Positions 58,489 to 64,000 of a stretch of 64,000 bases of DNA are shown here, one piece after another; within the stretch, counting starts at the first letter, position 1, and each line of letters begins with the position of its first letter. Made by a program: the position numbers and the translations under genes. Under the pieces are notes generated by a model. That model was not told where the DNA came from, ran no database searches, and saw only the letters and a list, made by a program, of their open reading frames with translations. Source of the stretch: Mycobacterium sp. DL440 (GTDB taxonomy: Bacteria; Actinomycetota; Actinomycetes; Mycobacteriales; Mycobacteriaceae); NCBI RefSeq assembly GCF_011745145.1, contig NZ_CP050191.1, positions 1,774,481 through 1,838,480 on the forward strand, read 5' to 3'.

Positions 58489-58935
58489 TCAGCGTTTCGC
58501 CAGATCTTCCGCGGCGGCATCCAGCACGTCGTTGAAGACCTTGGTCAGCATCGGTCGGCCCACCCAACGGGTCAGGGCCCCGCCGATGAATGGGAACTTC
58601 ACCTGGAACGTCGTGGTCCAGGTGACGCGGGTGCCGCCGTCCACCGTGGTGAAGCCGACTCGACCGTGGCGGTGTTCCGAGGGTGGGAAACTGCGTTCGA
58701 CTGAATAGTCGAAGGAATGCGGCGCGTCGTAGGCGGTGATGCGTTCCCGGAACCAGCCGATCACCCAGACCAGGATCCGCACCGCTCCTTGTCCATAGGG
58801 GGCCTGCCGGCCGGGTTCGGCCAGCCGCTGTCGAAGCACCAACGGCGAGCGCGTGAAATTGGCTGCGTTGCTCATGAACTCGAACACCTCATCCTGCGGT
58901 GCTCCGATGATCCGTTCGACGGTGATGGTCTGCAT
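58489..58935 (-). CDS. SRPBCC-family (polyketide cyclase/START-like) protein
   Basis: A 148-residue protein with the helix-grip pattern of the SRPBCC superfamily. VERIIGAPQDEVFEFMSNAA at the start, HRHGRVGFTTVDGGTRVTW in the middle and FPFIGGALTRWVGRPMLTKV in the C-terminal helix are typical. The cavity usually binds a hydrophobic ligand; catalysis is not certain. Its ATG overlaps the sigma-factor stop as TGATG, so it is translationally coupled to that gene. Confidence 0.85.
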   Translation of the reverse strand: MQTITVERIIGAPQDEVFEFMSNAANFTRSPLVLRQRLAEPGRQAPYGQGAVRILVWVIGWFRERITAYDAPHSFDYSVERSFPPSEHRHGRVGFTTVDGGTRVTWTTTFQVKFPFIGGALTRWVGRPMLTKVFNDVLDAAAEDLAKR

Positions 58936-59816
58936 CAGTCCTCCTGCTGTCTGGTAAGGGTGCGGGTTGCGGCGGCGTCGCGGAGCTTGTCGGGGTTGCG
59001 CATCGCATAGAGCGCGGAGACGAGGCCGTCGGTCACCTCGATGAGCAAGACCGAGTCAAGCGCCCCGTCGTGGCGGAACAAGACGGCCGGCATCGAGTTG
59101 TAGCTGCCGAACGAGATGTCGAGTCCGGCCATGCCGCCCTGGGCGAGTCCCGCCATGAACTGCGCGACGCGCTGCGGTCCGACGACTGGGCGACGCGCAG
59201 CTGACACCTGTCCGCCGCCGTCGGACAATGCCACGACCTCGGGGGCCATCACCGCGACGAGGCCGTCGATGTCCCCGGTGTGCGCGGCCCGCAGGAACTT
59301 CGTGACGGTGGTACGTGCCAGTTGTCTGTCCGGTGTGAAGCGTCGCCGCCGGGCCTGCACGTGTTCGCGTGCGCGGTGGGCGATCTGGCGCACCGCGGTG
59401 TCGGACTTACCCACCACGAGCGCAATCTCGGGATGGCTGTAACCGAACACCTCGTGCAGGACGAACACCACGCGCTCGTCGGGGCCGAGTGTCTCCAGGA
59501 TCAGCAGCATTGCCATCGACACCGATTCGGCGAGGACGGCGTCCTCGCTCACGTCCGACGCGGTCTGGATCGGTTCGGGAAGCCAATTGCCGACGTAGTC
59601 CTCGCGTCGGCGCTTGCTGGTCCGCAGCGCATTGAGGGCCTGCCGCGTGACGACCTGCACGAGGTACGCGTGCGGATGCGTCACGTCGCCTGCCGTGATC
59701 CAGCGCAGGTAGCTTTCCTGCACCACATCTTCTGCGTCGGCGGCGCTCCCCAGAATCTCGTAAGCCAGCGTGAAGAGCAGCGGGCGGTGCCCGGCGAATA
59801 TCTCGGTCGCGTTCAG
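58935..59816 (-). CDS. ECF sigma factor with SnoaL-like C-terminus (SigJ/ECF41-like), CTG start
   Basis: A sigma-70 family ECF factor of 293 residues. Region 2 is EIFAGHRPLLFTLAYEILGS then ADAEDVVQESYLRW; region 4 is LGPDERVVFVLHEVFGYSHP then VVGKSDTAVRQIAHRA. A C-terminal SnoaL-like domain (about residues 175-290) is typical of ECF41/SigJ and can modulate activity. No ATG, GTG or TTG lies between an in-frame TAG and region 2; the only usable codon is CTG 59816, six bases after AGGGGG. Starting at GTG 59726 would delete much of region 2. No anti-sigma gene is adjacent; an SRPBCC gene follows. Confidence 0.85.
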   Translation of the reverse strand: MNATEIFAGHRPLLFTLAYEILGSAADAEDVVQESYLRWITAGDVTHPHAYLVQVVTRQALNALRTSKRRREDYVGNWLPEPIQTASDVSEDAVLAESVSMAMLLILETLGPDERVVFVLHEVFGYSHPEIALVVGKSDTAVRQIAHRAREHVQARRRRFTPDRQLARTTVTKFLRAAHTGDIDGLVAVMAPEVVALSDGGGQVSAARRPVVGPQRVAQFMAGLAQGGMAGLDISFGSYNSMPAVLFRHDGALDSVLLIEVTDGLVSALYAMRNPDKLRDAAATRTLTRQQED

Positions 59817-59898
59817 TTGATCCCCCTATGCCCTTGGCGTCACACTCTCAGACACCGCTCGGCACCCGAACCGTGACAGCCTTCGGCTGTGAACCGCG

Positions 59899-60423
59899 TC
59901 ACATGGTGGCGACGTCGTGCGCATGGTGGACGATGTCGTGCAGGTGATAGACCGCGATCGTGGCCACGGTGAATTCGCTGCCGTTGCTGCGCAACCCGCG
60001 GCGCGACCAGGCGTCGGCCGGCACCCGGTCATAGGTGTTGGCGACAACCCCGGCCGCCTCGAACAGCTCGGTTGCGACAGTCCCCGGATCCTGCGACCCG
60101 TAGTCGTCGGCGATCGCGGTGGCGTCCTGATCCCAGTTCGGGAACTGAGGATCGTCCTCGGTCAACATCAACTGCACCCGGTGCTCGAAGATGCGGTGCA
60201 CATCGCGGACGTGGCAGCCGTACTCCAGGATCGACCATCGGTCCGGGCGGGTCCTGACATTGACCGCGGTGCCGTGCAGCCGGGGCACCCACAGTGCGGC
60301 ATCGTCCCGGATGAGGCCGGCCACCGCATTGCTCCGCACCGTCGTCGGGTCGAACCCGCACTCGGTGCAGGCGTGGGACAGCACCCAGGTCCAGTCCTTG
60401 GTGTCGGGGTCGAGGGGTTCCAT
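59899..60423 (-). CDS. DinB/MDMPI-like helical protein
   Basis: A 174-residue protein resembling the DinB/mycothiol-dependent maleylpyruvate isomerase fold. WSILEYGCHVRDVHRIFEHR near residue 75 and IAVYHLHDIVHHAHDV near the C-terminus provide spaced histidines that could bind a metal as in that superfamily. The family includes mycothiol-dependent transferases and isomerases, but the substrate is unknown. ATG 60423 gives MEPLDPDTKDWTWVLSHACT. It follows the DUF885 gene after 20 bases. Confidence 0.8.
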   Translation of the reverse strand: MEPLDPDTKDWTWVLSHACTECGFDPTTVRSNAVAGLIRDDAALWVPRLHGTAVNVRTRPDRWSILEYGCHVRDVHRIFEHRVQLMLTEDDPQFPNWDQDATAIADDYGSQDPGTVATELFEAAGVVANTYDRVPADAWSRRGLRSNGSEFTVATIAVYHLHDIVHHAHDVATM

Positions 60424-60443
60424 GTCGCCAGTGTGGTCGCCGG

Positions 60444-62078
60444 TCAGTCGGCCGACAACGCCGATCGGAGCACATCGAGCGGCAGCCCGCCCAGATCGAG
60501 TGCGCGGCTGTGGAACTCTCGCAACGACGATCCCCGGCGCAGGGTCTGGTCGCGGAGTTCGTGCCAGATCCGTTGACCGATGGCGTACGACGGCGCCTGG
60601 CCCGGCCAGCCCAGATAGCGATCCAATTCGAAGCGCAGGTTCTCCTCGGCCATCGCCGAGTGCGAGGTCAGGAAGTTCCATGCCCGTTCGGCATCCCAGA
60701 CCTCACCGTCGGGTGCGGTCAGGCCGCAGTGCACGCCGATGTCGATCACCACACGGGCCGCGCGGAACCGTTGTGCATCAAGCATTCCCATGCGGTCACC
60801 GGCATCGTCGAGCCAGCCCAGCTCGGCCATCAACCGCTCGGCGTACAGGGCCCAGCCCTCACCGTGGCCCGAAACCCAGCAGCCCAGCCGGCGCCACCGG
60901 TTGAGCTGGTCGGCCAGGGCCACCGCGCGGCCGATCTGCAAATGATGACCGGGGACACCTTCGTGGAACACCGTGGTGGTTTCCTGCCAGGTGTGGAACC
61001 GCTCGACGTCGGGCGGAACCGACCACCACATGCGTCCGGGCCGCGACCAGTCCTCGGACGGCCCGGTGTAGTAGATGCCGCCGGTCTGGGTCGGCGCGAT
61101 CCGGCACTCCAGGGTGCGAAGCGGTCCGTCGATGTCGAAGTGGGTGCCGGCCAGCGCGTCCACCACGCGATCGGAAAGCTCCTGCATCCAGGCCTGCAGC
61201 GCATCGGTACCGCTGATGACGTATCGCGGCTCCTCGTCGAGCCGGCGCAGCGTCTCGGCCACGGTGGCACCCGGATAGAGCTGCTGGGCGATCGATTCCT
61301 GCTCGGCCACAACGGCATCGAGCAGACCCAGCCCCCAGTCGTAGGCCTCGTCGAGATCGACCGACGTGCCCAGGAACAACCGTGACATGAGCCCGTAGGC
61401 GTCGCGCCCGCAGGCGTCGGATTGACGCGCACGCGGGGCGATCTCCTCACGCAGCACATCGCCCAACTGCCGGTAAGCATCGGCCGCGGCTTCGGTGCGC
61501 TGCCGTAGCTGCGCCTGAAGCCGCCGGTTTCCAGGTGCCGCGCCGGTAGCCATCTCGGCGAACAACTGGGCGATCTGCCGGGCCTGGGTGACGCCGCGGG
61601 TCACCTGACGCAGGGCCGGGGCATGACTGCCGTGGGCCGCCGCACGTAGCGCATCCGCGTAGCCCGCGGCACGTTCGGGCACCTTCGCCAATCTCGCGGC
61701 GATCAGCGCCCAATCGTCCTCGGTGTCGGTGGCCATCAGGTCGAATACGTCGCGCATGGTTTGCAGCGGCGATGCGATGACGTTGATCTCACCCAGGTCC
61801 AGGCCGGCATCGTGCACGTCGACGGCCGCGCCGAGGCGTTCGCGCAACGCGGCCACGGTGACCACATCGACCTCGTCGGCGGGCTCGATCCCGTCGAGCT
61901 CCCGCAAGGTCGCGCGGGCCGCTTCGGCGCGGGCGGCCACCCCCTGCGGGGAGTAGTCAGTCACCTCATCGTCGTGGCCGGTGATGCCCAGTTCTGTTGC
62001 GGCGCACGGATCCAGCCGTGCATAGGTGTCGAGGTAGCGCTCGGCTACCGCGTCGACGGCAGTGGCGGCCCTAGCCAA
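60444..62078 (-). CDS. DUF885 family protein (putative metallopeptidase)
   Basis: A 544-residue DUF885 protein. HEGVPGHHLQIGRA near residue 390 resembles a gluzincin HExxH-type metal site (HEGVPGHH), with GHGEGWALYAERLM downstream as the likely third-ligand glutamate region. The family is annotated as putative peptidase; activity is not well established. No ATG or GTG suits the N-terminus; TTG 62078 (MARAATAVDAVAERYL) overlaps the upstream metallopeptidase gene by eight bases, suggesting coupling. Confidence 0.83.
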   Translation of the reverse strand: MARAATAVDAVAERYLDTYARLDPCAATELGITGHDDEVTDYSPQGVAARAEAARATLRELDGIEPADEVDVVTVAALRERLGAAVDVHDAGLDLGEINVIASPLQTMRDVFDLMATDTEDDWALIAARLAKVPERAAGYADALRAAAHGSHAPALRQVTRGVTQARQIAQLFAEMATGAAPGNRRLQAQLRQRTEAAADAYRQLGDVLREEIAPRARQSDACGRDAYGLMSRLFLGTSVDLDEAYDWGLGLLDAVVAEQESIAQQLYPGATVAETLRRLDEEPRYVISGTDALQAWMQELSDRVVDALAGTHFDIDGPLRTLECRIAPTQTGGIYYTGPSEDWSRPGRMWWSVPPDVERFHTWQETTTVFHEGVPGHHLQIGRAVALADQLNRWRRLGCWVSGHGEGWALYAERLMAELGWLDDAGDRMGMLDAQRFRAARVVIDIGVHCGLTAPDGEVWDAERAWNFLTSHSAMAEENLRFELDRYLGWPGQAPSYAIGQRIWHELRDQTLRRGSSLREFHSRALDLGGLPLDVLRSALSAD

Positions 62079-62982
62079 GGTTGTTCGCGGCGAAGGTGTC
62101 GCACTTGTTCGGATCACCGGTCTGGTAACCGATGGTGAACCACTTCTGCCGCTGCTCGGAGGAACCGTGGGTCCAGGCTTCCGGGTTGACCCGGCCGGTG
62201 GCCTGCTTCTGGATGCGATCATCGCCCACCGAGGAGGCCGCCGACAGGGCGTCGGTGATGTCCTTGTCGCTCAGTGGTTCCAGGAACGGCACGTCGGTAC
62301 CCTCTTGCCGGGTGATCGACGCGTAATGCGCCCAGACACCGGCGTAGCAGTCGGCCTGCAGTTCGGTGCGGACGCCCGCGCCGGTGGCGCCCTCAGGGTC
62401 GCGCTGGGCCCGGCCTAGGACACCCAGCAGGTCCTGCACGTGGTGGCCGAACTCGTGAGCGACGACGTACTCCTGTGCGAGGGGGCCTCCGCTGGAACCG
62501 AACTGGTCGACGAGCACCTGGAAGAAGTCGGTGTCGAAGTACGCCGTCTTGTCCACGGGGCAGTAGAACGGGCCGACGTCACTGGTGGCCGGACCGCATC
62601 CGGTCTGAACCTGCCCCTTGAACAGTCGTACCTGCGGACGTTTGTATCCCTTGAGCAGCTGCTGCCACACGCCGTCGACCGAGTTGCCGGTGGCGACCAC
62701 TCGGCATTCGACCTTGCTGTTGGCGTCGGCGCCGGTCTTGCACTGGCTCAGGTCGAAACCCTCGCCCCCGGCCCCGCTGGTGTCTATTTGCTGCTGCTGT
62801 TGAGGCATCACGGTGCCGGGGTCGACACCCAGGAACATCGCGAGCACCACGATCAACAGACCGCCGAGACCTCCGCCGATCGCGATGCCACGGCCGGGGC
62901 CGCGGCCACCGCCGGAACTGGAGGTGGTGCTCGTGTCGATCTGCATACCCTCGTTGAAGGTCATCCCGTCACTCCATCGCAT
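62071..62982 (-). CDS. Neutral zinc metallopeptidase, YpfJ family
   Basis: A 303-residue membrane-anchored protein of the YpfJ family. The N-terminal MRWSDGMTFNEG is family-typical. One helix (GLGGLLIVVLAMFLG) follows a Gly/Ser-rich segment, and the outer domain contains VVAHEFGHHVQDLLG, an HExxH-type zinc site, and ELQADCYAGVWAHY with the downstream acidic ligand. Cysteine pairs (CKTGADA, CRVVATG, CGPATSD, CPVDK) may form disulfides. It is the first gene of a leftward pair with DUF885 and diverges from the carboxylesterase. Confidence 0.92.
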   Translation of the reverse strand: MRWSDGMTFNEGMQIDTSTTSSSGGGRGPGRGIAIGGGLGGLLIVVLAMFLGVDPGTVMPQQQQQIDTSGAGGEGFDLSQCKTGADANSKVECRVVATGNSVDGVWQQLLKGYKRPQVRLFKGQVQTGCGPATSDVGPFYCPVDKTAYFDTDFFQVLVDQFGSSGGPLAQEYVVAHEFGHHVQDLLGVLGRAQRDPEGATGAGVRTELQADCYAGVWAHYASITRQEGTDVPFLEPLSDKDITDALSAASSVGDDRIQKQATGRVNPEAWTHGSSEQRQKWFTIGYQTGDPNKCDTFAANNLG

Positions 62983-63038
62983 TCGCTGGTAGGTGCGTGC
63001 TCAACAGCCCGTTAAGCTTTTCACACTACGATTCAGAC

Positions 63039-64000
63039 GTGTCCGTCCTTGCGGAACATTCGACCATCGCCCACACCTCGCTGGGGCGGTTACGCGGCAC
63101 CCGTGAAGGCGGGGTCAGCGTTTGGCGGGGTGTCGAGTACGCCCAGCAGCCCATCGGCGCATTGCGCTTCCTGGCGCCGCAGCCCGTGGTGCCCTGGTCC
63201 GGGGTCCGCGACGCCGTGGAGCACGGCCCCTTGCCGCCGCAAGGCCGTTCCTTCGTCGGGGGAGGCCGCGACGACCCCAAGGTCCGCGACGAGGCTTGCC
63301 TGACCGTCACCGTCTGGTCTCCGGATACGAGCGGGTCGCTGCCGGTGATGGTGTGGATCCCCGGCGGCGCCTTCGTCTACGGTGCCGGCCAGTTGCAGCT
63401 CTACAACGGCTCGCGGCTGGCGGAGAACGGCAACGTGGTGGTGGTGAACGTCACCTACCGGCTCGGCGTGTTCGGCGGATTCGAACTCGGTGACCTCGGC
63501 GAGGGATTCGACGACAACCTGTGTCTGCGAGACCAGATTGCCGCGCTGCAGTGGGTGCGCGACAACATCGCCGCATTCGGCGGCGATCCCGAGCAGGTGA
63601 CGGTCTTCGGTGAATCAGCCGGTGCCACATCGGTATTGGCTCTGCTGGCCAGCCCCGCGGCCGACGGGCTGTTCGCCCGGGGCATCGCGCAGAGTCCGGC
63701 GTTGCCGCTGATCGCCGACCGGGAAGACCGGGCCCGTCAGTCGCGCCGCTTCATGCAACTGCTCGGGGTGGGGGCCGAGCAACTCAAAGTGCTGCCGCAG
63801 CGGCAGTTGCGCCGCGCCGCCGGGCAGCTGCAACTGGAAAGTGCACAGCAGACACCAACATTGGCCTACGGGCTGACCTACGGCGTCGATCTGCTGCCGT
63901 TGCACCCGGTCGCGGCGGCACACGCGGGTGCGGTGTCCGCGGTGCCGTTGATCATCGGCACGAACAGCCACGAGGCGTCGATGTTCGCCTGGGGCAAGCC
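63039..64000 (+). CDS. Type-B carboxylesterase/lipase (3' truncated by window)
   Basis: The first 320 or so residues of a carboxylesterase type B (usually about 500). Oxyanion-hole segment PGGAFVYGAG, the nucleophile elbow VFGESAGATSV with the catalytic serine, and DEACLTVTVWSP (the EDCLxLN-like motif) are visible. The remaining acid and histidine of the triad lie beyond the window. The GTG at 63039 gives MSVLAEHSTIAHTSLGRLRG. The protein starts without an obvious signal peptide, suggesting a cytoplasmic enzyme. It diverges from the YpfJ gene across 56 bp. Confidence 0.92.
   Translation, partial: MSVLAEHSTIAHTSLGRLRGTREGGVSVWRGVEYAQQPIGALRFLAPQPVVPWSGVRDAVEHGPLPPQGRSFVGGGRDDPKVRDEACLTVTVWSPDTSGSLPVMVWIPGGAFVYGAGQLQLYNGSRLAENGNVVVVNVTYRLGVFGGFELGDLGEGFDDNLCLRDQIAALQWVRDNIAAFGGDPEQVTVFGESAGATSVLALLASPAADGLFARGIAQSPALPLIADREDRARQSRRFMQLLGVGAEQLKVLPQRQLRRAAGQLQLESAQQTPTLAYGLTYGVDLLPLHPVAAAHAGAVSAVPLIIGTNSHEASMFAWGK

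Overview
The window is chromosomal DNA of a high-GC actinobacterium, most likely a rapidly growing Mycobacterium (Mycolicibacterium type). From memory of M. tuberculosis gene order, the backbone follows Rv2606c to Rv2578c: pdxS, tesB2, pdxT, yebC, ruvC-ruvA-ruvB, fadD9/CAR, gabT, yajC-secD-secF, a solute-binding lipoprotein, apt, relA, cyclophilin, a glyoxalase-II-like hydrolase, hisS and the Rv2578c-type radical SAM gene. Mycobacterial SOS boxes, a mycofactocin-type SDR, a luciferase-like (F420-type) oxidoreductase and 13E12/DUF222 genes agree with this.

Layout. 1-4.1 kb: vitamin B6 synthase genes around a thioesterase, then a PMT-type glycosyltransferase. 4.1-11.1 kb is an accessory island: a leftward cluster (SDR, hydroxyacid dehydrogenase-like protein, carboxymuconolactone decarboxylase-like protein, frameshifted aldehyde dehydrogenase, TetR) diverging from a LuxE-like/LuxC-like acyl-reductase pair. 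11.1-17.2 kb: yebC, SOS-controlled ruvCAB, small membrane proteins and a DUF222-HNH gene with an SOS-like box on its start codon. 17.4-24.5 kb: two tandem carboxylic acid reductase paralogues with a nearly identical 20-bp element upstream of each. 24.8-39.1 kb: conserved housekeeping block (gabT, Sec accessory proteins, apt, Rel, two cyclophilins, hisS). 39.1-43.9 kb: complete urea ABC transporter urtABCDE, without urease nearby.

44.1-49.1 kb holds little-characterised membrane and secreted proteins and a radical SAM gene preceded by two perfect SOS boxes. 49.2-58.5 kb holds two TetR-linked catabolic modules: amidohydrolase plus two acyl-CoA dehydrogenases, with a motif shared with the regulator promoter; and a Baeyer-Villiger-like monooxygenase plus mycofactocin-type SDR, with a clear operator. 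58.5-64 kb: ECF sigma factor with a probable CTG start, SRPBCC protein, DinB-like protein, DUF885 protein, YpfJ-type zinc metallopeptidase and a truncated type-B carboxylesterase.

Three themes stand out. Carboxylate-to-aldehyde chemistry is encoded twice by unrelated machinery (LuxC/LuxE-like and CAR). At least four SOS boxes serve three loci. Three genes are interrupted by small indels; two lie at clear short tandem repeats (7-bp and 4-bp gains), and the third can be read as loss of a TG dinucleotide. No rRNA, tRNA, insertion sequence or CRISPR array was recognised, and no stretch over 300 bases lacks a gene or gene remnant.
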